From contig CBFHND010000005.1 of NCBI GenBank assembly GCA_965657085.1, positions 134,226 through 198,225 of the forward strand: 64,000 bases of DNA, given 5' to 3'. The notes under the pieces were generated by a model. It was not told the origin of the DNA. It worked only from the letters and a program-made list of their open reading frames with translations, and made no database searches. The translations under genes and the position numbers were made by a program. Source of the stretch: CBFHND01 sp965657085. Lineage in GTDB: Bacteria > Pseudomonadota > Alphaproteobacteria > Rhodobacterales > Rhodobacteraceae. Below, piece after piece: positions 15,899 through 24,948 of the stretch. The number at the start of each line of letters is the position of its first letter. Position 1 is the stretch's first letter.

Positions 15899-17200
15899 AT
15901 GCCATTTGAGACTTCGGGCCTCGGCCCACGCAACATCGCCGTCATCGGTGCCGGAATTTCGGGGATGGGGGCGGCCCATTTGCTTGGCAAGGACAACCAC
16001 GTCACGCTTTATGAATCGGAACCTTCCCTTGGCGGCCATGCCCGCACCCGGCTGGCGGGACGCAATGGAAACGTCGCCGTGGACACCGGGTTCATCGTTT
16101 TCAACTACGCCAACTATCCGCACCTGTCCGAGCTTTTCGAAGAACTGGATGTCCCAGTGGTCAAGTCCAACATGAGCTTTGGCGCGTCCATCGGCGGTGG
16201 CCGTCTGGAATACGGTCTGGCCAGCCTCAACGCCTTGTTTGCCCAACGCAGCAACGCAATGAACCCCCGGTTCCTTGGAATGGTGCGGGATATATTGCGC
16301 TTCAACCGCGATGCGCTGACCCTGAGCCGGTCTGACCGCAACATGACCGTCGCCACCTTTCTGGAGCGTCTGGGCGCAGGCACTTGGTTCCGCGACTATT
16401 ACCTGTTGCCGCTGTCTGGTGCCATCTGGTCGACACCGACCGAAAAGATCATGGATTTCCCCGCCCACGCCATGATCCAGTTTTTTGAAAACCACGCTTT
16501 GCTCAGTCATACCGGCCAGCACCAGTGGCACACGGTTCAGGGCGGCAGCATCCAATACGTGCAGCGGCTTGAGGCCGCGATGCTGGGAAATGGCGTTGAT
16601 ATCCGGCTCAAGTCGCCCGTTCAGTCAGTGCGTCGCACAGCCGGGGGCGCGCAGGTCAAGGCCTGGGGCGGGGAATGGGAAATGTTTGATGATGTGATTT
16701 TTGCCACACATTCGGACGACACGCTGCGCCTTCTGGCTGATCCGTCGGACAAGGAACAGGCGGTTCTGGGCGCGGTTGCCTACCAGCCAAACGACGTCAT
16801 CCTGCATTCGGATGAGGCGATTATGCCCAAGCGCCGTCAGACGTGGTCAAGCTGGGTTTATACCGAGGACGCGGCCAAACAATCTGACCGCATCGATCTG
16901 ACCTACTGGATGAATTCGCTGCAGCCTTTGGCAGGGGATGAAAACTTCTTTGTCACGCTCAATACGAAACGCGACATCCGCGAAGACCTGATCTGGGATC
17001 AGGTGACTTTGCGCCACCCGGTCTATGATCTTGAAGCGTTGGCGGCGCAGGAAACGGCGCGGGCGATGAACGGCACGAACAACACGTGGTTTTGCGGGGC
17101 GTGGATGCGCCACGGGTTCCACGAGGATGGGCTGGCCAGTGCGCATGATGTGGCGCGCAGCATCCAACGTACATCGCAAATGCAGGTGGCAGCGGAGTGA
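15899..17200 (+). CDS. FAD-dependent amine-oxidase-like protein (sigma-E regulon type)
   Basis: NAD(P)/FAD-binding flavoprotein of 433 aa, first gene of the operon divergent from rpoE. The dinucleotide fold has VIGAGISGMGAAHLL (about 15-29), then LYESEPSLGGHARTR, the amine-oxidase/protoporphyrinogen-oxidase-like pattern; FCGAWMRHGFHEDGLASA near the C-terminus closes the FAD site. Members of this family occur beside DUF1365 and cyclopropane-fatty-acid-synthase-like genes in sigma-E regulons of Rhodobacter, where related genes have been tied to furan fatty acid formation. No such methyltransferase is here. The substrate, perhaps a membrane lipid acyl chain, is inference. Confidence 0.82.
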   Translation: MPFETSGLGPRNIAVIGAGISGMGAAHLLGKDNHVTLYESEPSLGGHARTRLAGRNGNVAVDTGFIVFNYANYPHLSELFEELDVPVVKSNMSFGASIGGGRLEYGLASLNALFAQRSNAMNPRFLGMVRDILRFNRDALTLSRSDRNMTVATFLERLGAGTWFRDYYLLPLSGAIWSTPTEKIMDFPAHAMIQFFENHALLSHTGQHQWHTVQGGSIQYVQRLEAAMLGNGVDIRLKSPVQSVRRTAGGAQVKAWGGEWEMFDDVIFATHSDDTLRLLADPSDKEQAVLGAVAYQPNDVILHSDEAIMPKRRQTWSSWVYTEDAAKQSDRIDLTYWMNSLQPLAGDENFFVTLNTKRDIREDLIWDQVTLRHPVYDLEALAAQETARAMNGTNNTWFCGAWMRHGFHEDGLASAHDVARSIQRTSQMQVAAE

Positions 17201-17961
17201 CATCCACCGTCGATCATATCGCGGGCCAGACCTATCACGGGCGCAAGGGCGGCATCACCAATGCCTTCCGGTATTCGGTGGACTACGTGCTGCTTGATGC
17301 CGAGGCCGAGACCCTGAAGAAGCCGCGCTTTTTCGGACGCAATGCGCGTGGCCTGGCCGCTTTGGACGATGTGGATCACGGCGGCGTACCGGGAGCAGGT
17401 CAAGGCGCGCCATGGGTGCGCGATGTGCTGGAACAGTGGCAGGTCACAGGGGTCGCGCGCATCGAATTGCTCGCGCAGCCCAAGATGCTTGGCCATGTGT
17501 TCAACCCTGTCAGCTTCTGGTTGTGCCGCCGGGACGACGAGGCCCTGATCGCCGTCATCGCCGAAGTCAGCAACACGTTCGGTGATCGGCACAGCTATCT
17601 GGTGCATCACCCCGATTTGTCGCCTATTATGGCTTCGGATCGCTTGCAGGCCACCAAGATTTTCCATGTCTCTCCGTTTCAGCCGGTTGAGGGCGGATAT
17701 GAATTCCGCTTTGACATCACTGAGAAGCGTATCGGGATCTGGATCGATTACGCGCGCAAGGACGGTGGCCTGATCGCCACGCTGACGGGTGACCGCAAGC
17801 CACTGACAAATACGTCGATCCTGCGCGCGCTTGTGCGCCGCCCCTTTGGATCGCGCCGTGTTCTGGGATTGATCCACTGGCAAGCCTTGAAGCTCTGGGT
17901 GAAAAAGGCCGTGTACCGCGCCCGCCCGGAGCCACCTTCCGACGAGGTGTCGAGGGGATGA
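17197..17961 (+). CDS. DUF1365 family protein
   Basis: Conserved protein of 254 aa and unknown biochemistry. It has the family features AGQTYHGRKGGITNAFRYSVDYVLLD at the start (residues about 7-32), FNPVSFWLCRR (about 105-115), VSNTFGDRHSYLV and the positively charged C-terminal half with KALKLWVKKAVY-like amphipathic sequence. The start is GTG 17197, overlapping the upstream stop as GTGA, so it is translationally coupled to the FAD enzyme. The pair FAD oxidoreductase plus DUF1365 recurs in bacteria near cyclopropane or modified fatty acid genes, so a role in lipid modification is plausible. Confidence 0.85.
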   Translation: MTSTVDHIAGQTYHGRKGGITNAFRYSVDYVLLDAEAETLKKPRFFGRNARGLAALDDVDHGGVPGAGQGAPWVRDVLEQWQVTGVARIELLAQPKMLGHVFNPVSFWLCRRDDEALIAVIAEVSNTFGDRHSYLVHHPDLSPIMASDRLQATKIFHVSPFQPVEGGYEFRFDITEKRIGIWIDYARKDGGLIATLTGDRKPLTNTSILRALVRRPFGSRRVLGLIHWQALKLWVKKAVYRARPEPPSDEVSRG

Positions 17962-19187
17962 CTGCTGTGACCCAACGCTTGCCGTCTTACGCGATTTTCG
18001 CGGCGCTTCTGGCGTCGGCGGGCCTGCCGATCTATATCCATGCGCCCAAATTCTACGTGGATGAATATGGTGTGTCGCTGGCGGCATTGGGGGCTGTTCT
18101 GTTCGGATTGCGCTTGCTTGACGTGGTGCAGGACCCGCTGTTCGGCAGGCTGAGCGAGCGCATTCGCGATCACCGTGGCATAGCGGTCCTGATTGCCTGT
18201 CTTATCATGGCCGTGTCGATGCTGGGCCTTTTTGCCGTGCCCCCGCTGCTTCCGCCGCTGATCTGGTTCGGTCTGATGCTGACCGGCGTGTTTTCCGCCT
18301 TCAGTTTCCTGACCATCAATTTCTATGCCCAAGGGGTCATCAAGGCGGACCGCCTGCCCGGGCAGGGCCATCTGCGGTTGGCCCGTTGGCGCGAAACCGG
18401 TGCCCTGCTGGGCGTCTGTGTGGCCGCAATTGCACCGGTCGCACTTGGCGCCGTCATGGGCGCGCCGTTTGCGGGGTTTGCCGTGGGGTTCGCCGTTCTG
18501 GCCCTTGCGTCGATCTTTGCCATGCGCCCGGAGTGGAGTGCCAAGGGCTTGCCCGCCCCGGCGGGATTGGGCGTTGTCCTTGGTGACAAGATTGCACGGC
18601 GGCTGCTGCTCATCGCACTTGTGAACGCCGCTCCGGTCGCCGTCAGCTCCACGTTGTTCCTGTTCTTTGTCGACAGCCGCCTTGAGGCTCCAGGGATGGA
18701 AGGGCCATTGCTGCTGGTATTCTTTCTCGCCGCGGCGGTGGCGGCCCCGGTTTGGGGCCACCTTGCCGAACGTCACGGCGCCAAGCCTGTTCTCATTGCC
18801 GCGATGACCCTTGCCATCTTTTCCTTCGGTTTTGCGCTGACGCTGGGGCCGGGGGATTGGGTGCTGTTCGCGTTGATCTGCCTTGGCTCCGGTGCTGCGC
18901 TGGGCGCGGACCTGACATTGTTGCCTGCGATCTTTGCCACCCGCATGGCCCGCATTTCCCCATCGGCCGCCGAAGGGTTCGGCCTGTGGTCTTTCGTGTC
19001 GAAATTCACACTGGCCTTTGCGGCCGTGACACTGCTGCCCGCGCTGGATCGCGCGGGCTTCGACAGCGCCGGGAACAATCCTCCCGAGGCGCTGATGCTT
19101 TTGACCATTCTGTACGCCTTGGTGCCCTGCGCGCTCAAGGTTATCGCCATTGTGCTGCTTGCAGCCACGCCCCTGAAGGAGGCCTGA
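17958..19187 (+). CDS. MFS transporter (GPH/MFS_2-like)
   Basis: Inner-membrane transporter of 409 aa with about twelve hydrophobic helices. After the second helix comes LRLLDVVQDPLFGRLSERIRD, the glycoside-pentoside-hexuronide-type loop that normally reads DPxxGxxSD. ATG 17958 overlaps the DUF1365 stop (ATGA). In the sigma-E-controlled operon it may act as exporter, lipid flippase or importer of a protectant; sequence alone does not tell. The member stays compact with no soluble extension. Confidence 0.82.
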   Translation: MTAVTQRLPSYAIFAALLASAGLPIYIHAPKFYVDEYGVSLAALGAVLFGLRLLDVVQDPLFGRLSERIRDHRGIAVLIACLIMAVSMLGLFAVPPLLPPLIWFGLMLTGVFSAFSFLTINFYAQGVIKADRLPGQGHLRLARWRETGALLGVCVAAIAPVALGAVMGAPFAGFAVGFAVLALASIFAMRPEWSAKGLPAPAGLGVVLGDKIARRLLLIALVNAAPVAVSSTLFLFFVDSRLEAPGMEGPLLLVFFLAAAVAAPVWGHLAERHGAKPVLIAAMTLAIFSFGFALTLGPGDWVLFALICLGSGAALGADLTLLPAIFATRMARISPSAAEGFGLWSFVSKFTLAFAAVTLLPALDRAGFDSAGNNPPEALMLLTILYALVPCALKVIAIVLLAATPLKEA

Positions 19188-19190
19188 ACC

Positions 19191-19772
19191 ATGGACGGAA
19201 TTCTCTACTTGATACTGGGTGCAGCAATCATTGCGACGCTCGTCTGGATGCGCTCGCGCTATGCCGGGTTCCTGGCACAACGTCCCGAGGACTATGCGGA
19301 CCCAGGAGCGCCGCAGTTTGACCTGCGCACCCACCTTAATGGCCCGATCGATTGCGAAGGCGTTATCTATGGCCCAACCGGTCGTGTGACCAGCCGGTTC
19401 ACCGCGCGTTTTGAATGCGACTGGAATGGCAATCAGGGCCAGATGATCGAACACTTCCGCTATGACGACGGCAGTACACAGGACCGTCGGTGGGATCTGG
19501 TTCTTGGCAACGATGGCCGGATCAAGGCCACTGCGCCCGATGTTGTGGGCGATGGCGCAGGGGTGCAAGCCGGACCCACCGTTCAGCTGAAATACCGTAT
19601 CCGCCTGCCCGACAGTGCGGGCGGTCACGTTCTGGACACCGTGGATTGGATGTATCTGGCCCCGAATGGAACCATCATGAACCGGTCGCAGTTTCGCAAA
19701 TTCGGAGTGCAGGTTGCCGAACTCGTAGCGACCATGCGCCCGGCTCAGGACGAAATGAAAAAGGCAGCGTGA
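19191..19772 (+). CDS. DUF3833 family membrane-anchored protein
   Basis: 193-aa protein with one N-terminal hydrophobic helix (residues 4-19, no clear lipobox) and a soluble domain likely on the periplasmic side. The soluble part matches DUF3833: FDLRTHLNGPIDCEGVIYGP (about 42-61), FECDWNGNQGQMIEHFRYDDG (about 73-93) and DTVDWMYLAPNGTIMNRS. Function unknown. It lies three bases after the MFS gene and directly before the SDR, so it belongs to the same sigma-E-type operon. Distant resemblance to lipocalin-like beta barrels is a guess based on the family size. Confidence 0.78.
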   Translation: MDGILYLILGAAIIATLVWMRSRYAGFLAQRPEDYADPGAPQFDLRTHLNGPIDCEGVIYGPTGRVTSRFTARFECDWNGNQGQMIEHFRYDDGSTQDRRWDLVLGNDGRIKATAPDVVGDGAGVQAGPTVQLKYRIRLPDSAGGHVLDTVDWMYLAPNGTIMNRSQFRKFGVQVAELVATMRPAQDEMKKAA

Positions 19773-19774
19773 CA

Positions 19775-20506
19775 ATGGACTGGTCTGGTAAGCGGTATTG
19801 GCTCGTGGGAGCGTCAGATGGGCTGGGCGCTGCGCTGGCGCGCAAGCTCAGCAGGGCGGGTGCCGAAGTGATCCTGTCCGCCCGCTCCGAAAACAAGCTG
19901 CGCGCACTGGCCGATGACCTGCCGGGCCGGTCGCAGGTGCAGACCATCGACATCGCGGACAATCAGAGCGTCAAGGACGCCGCCGCCGCAGTTGGCGACA
20001 TCGACGGCCTGGTTTTGCTGGCGGGTGTCTATTGGCCCTTCGGCGCGGATGCGTGGAACGCTGATCAGGCCACCGCCATGGCCGACATCAACTTTACCGG
20101 ATTTGTGCGCGTACTTGGTCAGGTCGTACCGCAGTTCGTGAAAAAGGACGCAGGCCACATCGTCATCACCTCCAGCCTCACCGGGTTTCGCGGGCTGCCC
20201 GGCTCCATCGGCTACACTGCATCCAAGGCGGCGACGATGTCGCTGGCGGAATGCATGTATGCCGATCTGCGCAAGACCGGGATAAAGGTTCAGGTCGCCA
20301 ATCCGGGGTTCATAAAAACCCAACTGACGGACAAGAACGATTTCAAGATGCCCTTCCTGATGCAGCCTGATGATGCCGCTACCGAAATGTTCGAACTGAT
20401 GAACAGCGACGGATTCAAGAAAAGCTTTCCAACCCTCTTTTCCCTGCTGTTCCGCGCCAGCCAGTTTTTGCCCGACTGGGCCTATTACCGCATTTTCGGC
20501 AAGTAA
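19775..20506 (+). CDS. Short-chain dehydrogenase/reductase
   Basis: Classical SDR of 243 aa: cofactor motif GASDGLGAALA (residues about 10-20) and catalytic Tyr-Lys in YTASK preceded by the Ser of ITSSLTG. The reading frame is open further upstream inside the DUF3833 gene, but ATG 19775 comes two bases after that gene's stop and begins directly with the Rossmann strand. The arginine after the first strand end (LSARSENK) favours NADPH. Last gene of the operon from 15899. Substrate not readable; a lipid-derived carbonyl would fit the proposed role of the operon. Confidence 0.85.
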   Translation: MDWSGKRYWLVGASDGLGAALARKLSRAGAEVILSARSENKLRALADDLPGRSQVQTIDIADNQSVKDAAAAVGDIDGLVLLAGVYWPFGADAWNADQATAMADINFTGFVRVLGQVVPQFVKKDAGHIVITSSLTGFRGLPGSIGYTASKAATMSLAECMYADLRKTGIKVQVANPGFIKTQLTDKNDFKMPFLMQPDDAATEMFELMNSDGFKKSFPTLFSLLFRASQFLPDWAYYRIFGK

Positions 20507-20622
20507 CCTGCAATTTGGCTGACGTATCGCGCAGCCATTGACCGATCCCCTTCACTTGCGCCAGATCAAAGCCTGCCTTTGCCAACTGTGGTCATCTGAC
20601 TGCAAAGCAAAGGGAGACCGTC

Positions 20623-20943
20623 ATGCAAATGGAAATTTCAAAGGGTGTGGTCGCACAAGTCATCCTGATGGGCCGCGAACTGGACCGGGCCGAAGGTGAG
20701 CTGCGCGGGCTGATCGACAGGCAAAGCGACGAGGCGCAGGCCGATCTGGTGGCGCTGATGTGGGTCGGGCGCGGTGCGTTCGAGGCCGATGACTGGGACG
20801 AAGCGCGTGCCACTGCCGCACAGGGAGCCAGCACGCCCTGCGCGGATTACCTGATAGGCACGCCACATTTCAGTGATCACCTCGAGGCCGGGCTGGAAGC
20901 CTTTGGCATTTCATCGCGCGATGTCGAAGATCAGCTTCTGTAG
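20623..20943 (+). CDS. DUF3775 domain protein
   Basis: Small acidic protein of 106 aa, recognised as DUF3775: LIDRQSDEAQADLVALMWVGRGAFEADDWDEA (residues about 28-59) and the C-terminal YLIGTPHFSDHLEAGLEAFG. The family is common in Rhodobacterales and of unknown function. Good ribosome-binding site AAAGGGAGACCGTC before ATG 20623. No hydrophobic segment or catalytic motif is obvious. It stands alone between the SDR operon (116-base gap) and a convergent cupin gene whose stop is 10 bases away. Confidence 0.78.
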   Translation: MQMEISKGVVAQVILMGRELDRAEGELRGLIDRQSDEAQADLVALMWVGRGAFEADDWDEARATAAQGASTPCADYLIGTPHFSDHLEAGLEAFGISSRDVEDQLL

Positions 20944-20952
20944 CGGCGGCTG

Positions 20953-21417
20953 CTAGTTCTTGGGGTCAAATGGCGTGCCATCGGTTCGGGTGAACCGCCG
21001 CCCCTTGGAATCGCGGTGCATGATGATGTCGTGATCGGGATAGTGGACGACATCGTGGTCCACGCGCGTGCCGACCACCAGAATGATCGCCTCCGCCGTG
21101 TCTCGGTTCTCAAGGCAATGTGCGACGGGCTGCCCTGCGGCCCAGCCTGCCGCATCGCCTGCCTCAAGCAGCGTTTCGGTTTCCTCGATGAGCACCAGTG
21201 AACCCGACAGCACATAGACGAACTCGTCCTCGGCCTCATGCCAGTGCCGATGCGACGACCGTGATCCAGGTGGCAACCGTTCCATGCGCACACCGAACTG
21301 CGACAGCCCCACGGCATCGCCCAACACGCGATCCGCGTATGGGCCATCGTTCTGGCCGGAGATGGGATTGGCGGTTCCAGGATAAAGCGACCAGTCGGGT
21401 GTCTTGATTTTGGGCAT
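20953..21417 (-). CDS. Cupin domain protein
   Basis: Single-cupin protein of 154 aa. The first cupin motif is PGSRSSHRHWHEAEDEFVYVLSG (about 50-72) with metal-binding His, His, Glu; the second motif, with HCLEN around residue 100, keeps a histidine. After the barrel comes a histidine-rich tail DHDVVHYPDHDIIMHRDSKG (about 118-137), seen in a widespread uncharacterised cupin subfamily. No substrate can be assigned. Divergent from the MFS gene at 21513, with about 95 bases between them, and convergent with DUF3775. Confidence 0.8.
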   Translation of the reverse strand: MPKIKTPDWSLYPGTANPISGQNDGPYADRVLGDAVGLSQFGVRMERLPPGSRSSHRHWHEAEDEFVYVLSGSLVLIEETETLLEAGDAAGWAAGQPVAHCLENRDTAEAIILVVGTRVDHDVVHYPDHDIIMHRDSKGRRFTRTDGTPFDPKN

Positions 21418-21512
21418 ATGTCACCTGTGTTGATGTCATCACCCATATCAACAAACGTCGGTTTGCCACAGCTCCGTTGACTCGCCTCGTTTCGACCTGT
21501 CTGGATGGGTGT

Positions 21513-22745
21513 ATGGCTCTTTTGCAAACCAACCGGTCCTACCGGCTGCTCTTTTCCGCCTCTGCAATTTCCAATCTGGGTGATGGTATTTCCGCGCTGG
21601 CTTTCCCGTGGCTGGCGACACTGATCACGCGCGATCCTGCGTTGATCGCGTGGGTTGCCTTTGCCTCGCGTCTGCCGTGGTTTCTGTTCTCCATCCCCGC
21701 AGGGGTGATCGTGGACCAGCAAGACCGGCGGCGTTTGATGATTCAAGCGGACCTCTTTCGCCTGCTTCTGACCTCGGGTGTGATTGCCCTGATCCTGAGC
21801 GTCCCGCAGTTTCCGCCTGAAGGCGATCCGGTGCTCTACATCGCGGCCCTGTCCGGGCTGGCGATGCTGCTGGGCACCGCCGAAGTTGTCCGCGACAACG
21901 CGGCGCAAACGGTGTTGCCATCGATCGTGGCCAAGGGCGATCTCGAGGCGGCCAACGGTCAGATGTGGAGCATCGAACAGGTCATGGGGTCCTTCGTGGG
22001 GCCACCGCTGGCCGGGGTTCTGATCGCATGGGCGGTGCCTGCGCCCTTTGCGGTGGATGCTGTGACCTTTGGGCTGGCGGCGTGGTTCGTGTGGATGATC
22101 GCCGTACCCCCGCGCATCGCGCCCCCTGCGCAACGTATCTGGACGCAGGTGCGCGAAGGCTGGACGTGGATGCGGGCGCATCCGGTGATCTTGCGGCTGG
22201 CGATCATGCTGGGGCTGATCAACGCCGTGTCGACGATGACGATCACCATCCTGATCCTCTATTCCCAGGATGTGCTGGGTTTGGGGGCCGTGGGGCATGG
22301 TGTTCTGATGACTGCGGGTGCCGCGGGCGGTGTCGTGGGCGGGCTGATCGGCCCGTGGGTTGTGGCCCGTCTGGGCGGGCAGCGCAGCGTGATACTGGCG
22401 CTCGCGATCATGCCGGTGCCGTTCGTGATGATCGCGCTGACTGCGTCGTCTGCTGTCGTGGCGCTGGCCTTGTTCATCGAGATGATCGCAGCGCTTTTGT
22501 GGAACATCGTAACGGTGTCCTACCGCCAACGCCGCATCCCCGATGCGCTGCTGGGACGGGTCAACTCGCTGTATCGCTTCTTTGGATGGGGCATGATGCC
22601 CGCGGGTGCGTTGATTGGCGGCTGGATCGTGGCCGGGGTCGAGGCCGATCTGGGCCGCGACATGGCCTTGCGGGTGCCGTATATCGTGGCCGCCGGGGCC
22701 GCCACGATGATGTTGGTTTATGGCGCGGTGCGGTTGCGCCTTTAG
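21513..22745 (+). CDS. MFS exporter (enterobactin-exporter-like MFS_3)
   Basis: Twelve-helix transporter of about 410 aa. The N-terminus LLQTNRSYRLLFSASAISNLGDGI and the loop PAGVIVDQQDRRRLM (an MFS motif A variant with acidic and arginine residues) fit the MFS_3 branch of drug and siderophore exporters. The frame opens with a TTG at 21477 but no ribosome-binding site precedes it; ATG 21513 gives the normal family N-terminus and is preferred. No siderophore or drug-resistance neighbour helps to define cargo. Confidence 0.8.
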   Translation: MALLQTNRSYRLLFSASAISNLGDGISALAFPWLATLITRDPALIAWVAFASRLPWFLFSIPAGVIVDQQDRRRLMIQADLFRLLLTSGVIALILSVPQFPPEGDPVLYIAALSGLAMLLGTAEVVRDNAAQTVLPSIVAKGDLEAANGQMWSIEQVMGSFVGPPLAGVLIAWAVPAPFAVDAVTFGLAAWFVWMIAVPPRIAPPAQRIWTQVREGWTWMRAHPVILRLAIMLGLINAVSTMTITILILYSQDVLGLGAVGHGVLMTAGAAGGVVGGLIGPWVVARLGGQRSVILALAIMPVPFVMIALTASSAVVALALFIEMIAALLWNIVTVSYRQRRIPDALLGRVNSLYRFFGWGMMPAGALIGGWIVAGVEADLGRDMALRVPYIVAAGAATMMLVYGAVRLRL

Positions 22746-22748
22746 CGG

Positions 22749-23891
22749 TCACTTCAGGTGATCGACCACCGCCAGATGCTGGGCCAGCGTGTCCACTTCG
22801 GCCATCCAGTCGGCCACCAGCTTGGGATCTGACGGCGCGGCGGACACGCCCACGGGGATTGCCCGCGCCCGCACGGCCTTGACCGCCAGTGACACAGGGA
22901 TCGACACCAGCCGCGCCATGGCCGTGCCACGCGCATCGCCCCAGGCATCCATGACATAGGTCTTGTGCCAGACGGTTTCGCCTTCGCGCTCGACCTGCAA
23001 ATCGACGCACAACACCACGCGGTCGGGTTCGCCCTCGGCATAGCTGTTTTCAGCCAGGAACTGGTCCGACATCTCTTGCAGGCGGGCATCGCCCTCAGGG
23101 CCATGCAGGGTTTCGATCTCGGCAAAGACGTCTTTCCACGCCTCGGCCCAGCCGTTCAGGCGCAGCGTGCCGCGCACGAAATTCTTGACCTTCCAGCTGT
23201 CGTCGAACCCGTAGTCCTGCATGAACGGCAAGCTGTCTCGGTTCGGATAAACCTCGAAGGTTTCGGGGGTGGGCAGGGGGGCTGCATAGCTGGTGATCGC
23301 ATCCCAGGGCCGCGCCACGTCAAGCGGGGCAAAGTGGCGGATCGACCGCGAGGGCGAGCGCAGCGCCTTCAGCACGCCCACGGGCGCCCAGCTGAATTTA
23401 TAGCGGAAGGGATTGGGATGCTTGGGGATGCCGCCGCAATAGCTGAGAAAGCTGACGGTGTTGTCGGGGGCATAGGCGGCACTGGCGCGGTAGTTGGCCA
23501 CCAGCGCATGTGCCATCAGGTGGTCGATGCCCGGATCAAGGCCAACCTCGTTCACCAGCGTCACACCGGCATCGCGCGCCGTGTCATCCAGCGCGCGCAT
23601 CTCGGGCGCGATATAGGACGAGGATACGAAATGCGCCCCGGCGTCTATTGCGGCTTCGGCCAGTGGCACGTGCCAGTCACCCGGCAGCATGGATACCACA
23701 ACGTCGTCCTTGGCCACTGCGGCCTTGAGCGCATCGAGGTCGAAGGTGCGGATGTCCGTGGTCAGGTCGCCCACAGCGTCTTGCGCCTTGGACACCGTGC
23801 GGTTCCAGACCGTGACGGGATAGCCTTCCGTCAGAAGGCGACGCAAGCCGGGGATCGTGGACAGGCCGGTGCCACACCAGTGGATTGTCAT
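22749..23891 (-). CDS. Saccharopine dehydrogenase-family protein (second enzyme of pair)
   Basis: 380-aa enzyme with an N-terminal NAD(P)-binding fold (WCGTGLSTIPGLRRLL, residues 4-19, a variant GxGxxxxP loop) and the catalytic-domain sequence NEVGLDPGIDHLMAHAL (about 113-129) typical of the glutamate-forming saccharopine dehydrogenases. Together with the preceding gene it would convert lysine through saccharopine to aminoadipate semialdehyde. ATG 23891 is chosen over an earlier in-frame start because it lies one base after the upstream stop. Last gene of the minus-strand run; its end is 4 bases from the MFS stop. Confidence 0.85.
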   Translation of the reverse strand: MTIHWCGTGLSTIPGLRRLLTEGYPVTVWNRTVSKAQDAVGDLTTDIRTFDLDALKAAVAKDDVVVSMLPGDWHVPLAEAAIDAGAHFVSSSYIAPEMRALDDTARDAGVTLVNEVGLDPGIDHLMAHALVANYRASAAYAPDNTVSFLSYCGGIPKHPNPFRYKFSWAPVGVLKALRSPSRSIRHFAPLDVARPWDAITSYAAPLPTPETFEVYPNRDSLPFMQDYGFDDSWKVKNFVRGTLRLNGWAEAWKDVFAEIETLHGPEGDARLQEMSDQFLAENSYAEGEPDRVVLCVDLQVEREGETVWHKTYVMDAWGDARGTAMARLVSIPVSLAVKAVRARAIPVGVSAAPSDPKLVADWMAEVDTLAQHLAVVDHLK

Positions 23892-23892
23892 G

Positions 23893-24948
23893 TCAGAGCC
23901 TTTCGATATGAGAATGGAATGTGTCCGCCGCGCGGCCCCAGACACCTGACCCCAGATCGGTCAGCGTGGCAAGCGATGGCAGCAGTTGGTCTGCGTAGTC
24001 CTGAGAGCTTTCGACAGGCAGCATCGAGGGCAGGTTGTCGATCGCCGTCACATCCAGCGGCGGCGTATCGTGCACCCGCAGCGCGGGGGCGTTCCAAGTG
24101 GTCGTGCGGTCATAGACCCGGATCGGGTTGAAGTCGCTGTCCGGGTCGCAGGCGATGTCGCCGATCACCGACAGCTTGCGCGGTGCCCCCTTGGCCGAGG
24201 CAGGGACGAAGACCGGTGTGCCGGGCCGCGCGAGGATGCAGTTGAAAAACAGATCATGCTGAAGGATTTCAGGAAATGGACCACCGTGCGCAGTCTCTGC
24301 CATGTCCCACCGGGTGGTACCGACGCCCATCGCTGTGCACAGGTCCGCCGCCCCGGTGCCCACGCGCCCCAGCGCGCCGATGATCAGCGCCGTAGGCCGA
24401 TGCGTCCCCGTGCCCAAAAGGTCGGTCTGCAGATCGGCCAAAAGGTGGGTGGAACTTGCATAGCTGCCCACCGGGCCGCAAATCTGGCCGCGCTGCTGCG
24501 CCGCCCAGCATTTCAGGGCCACCGCAGCCCCCGCATAGCCCGCCCAATAGCCGAATGCGGCAACCCGGCGGCCTTCGGTATCCACAAGGTATTCCAGATC
24601 ATACAGTGTGCCGCCCCCGGCCTTGAACCGATGCAACAGGCGCAGGCCTGCGGGCTGACCCTTGAACGCGTGGCCGAACATGATGTGGCGATGTACCAAA
24701 GGCGTGCCATCTTCGGGCAGTTCCTTGAGGCCGAAAATGATCGCATCGCTTTGCGCATCGGGCCAAGTATTCTGGGCCGCGATCTCGGCCCCGGCGGCAG
24801 CGTATTCAGCGGTCGGGATGCAGCGGCTGTCGCTGTCCTCGACCGTGACGCGAATGCCCGCCGCCTTCAGTGTGGCGATACCTTGCGGTGTCAGTCCCAC
24901 GCGGGTTTCGTTGTCGCGCTGTTCGGCGCGCACCCAAAGATGTGTCAT
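23893..24948 (-). CDS. Saccharopine dehydrogenase (NAD+, L-lysine-forming type)
   Basis: 351-aa protein of the alanine-dehydrogenase/PNT-like superfamily. The N-terminus LWVRAEQRDNETRVGLTPQG (residues 3-22), LKELPEDGTPLVHRHIMFGHAFKGQ (about 83-107) and the Rossmann segment IIGALGRVGTGAADLC match fungal LYS1-type enzymes, which in bacteria often run toward lysine breakdown. ATG 24948 has a GAGGGGAT ribosome-binding site and overlaps the GST stop (ATGA); a start at 24975 is rejected for lack of one. The 1-base gap to the second saccharopine dehydrogenase indicates that both act together. Confidence 0.88.
   Translation of the reverse strand: MTHLWVRAEQRDNETRVGLTPQGIATLKAAGIRVTVEDSDSRCIPTAEYAAAGAEIAAQNTWPDAQSDAIIFGLKELPEDGTPLVHRHIMFGHAFKGQPAGLRLLHRFKAGGGTLYDLEYLVDTEGRRVAAFGYWAGYAGAAVALKCWAAQQRGQICGPVGSYASSTHLLADLQTDLLGTGTHRPTALIIGALGRVGTGAADLCTAMGVGTTRWDMAETAHGGPFPEILQHDLFFNCILARPGTPVFVPASAKGAPRKLSVIGDIACDPDSDFNPIRVYDRTTTWNAPALRVHDTPPLDVTAIDNLPSMLPVESSQDYADQLLPSLATLTDLGSGVWGRAADTFHSHIERL

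Noticed and set aside
17748..19775. 675-codon open frame on the minus strand
   Set aside because: Antisense to DUF1365, MFS and DUF3833 genes; extremely Gln/Arg/Gly/His-rich, not protein-like.
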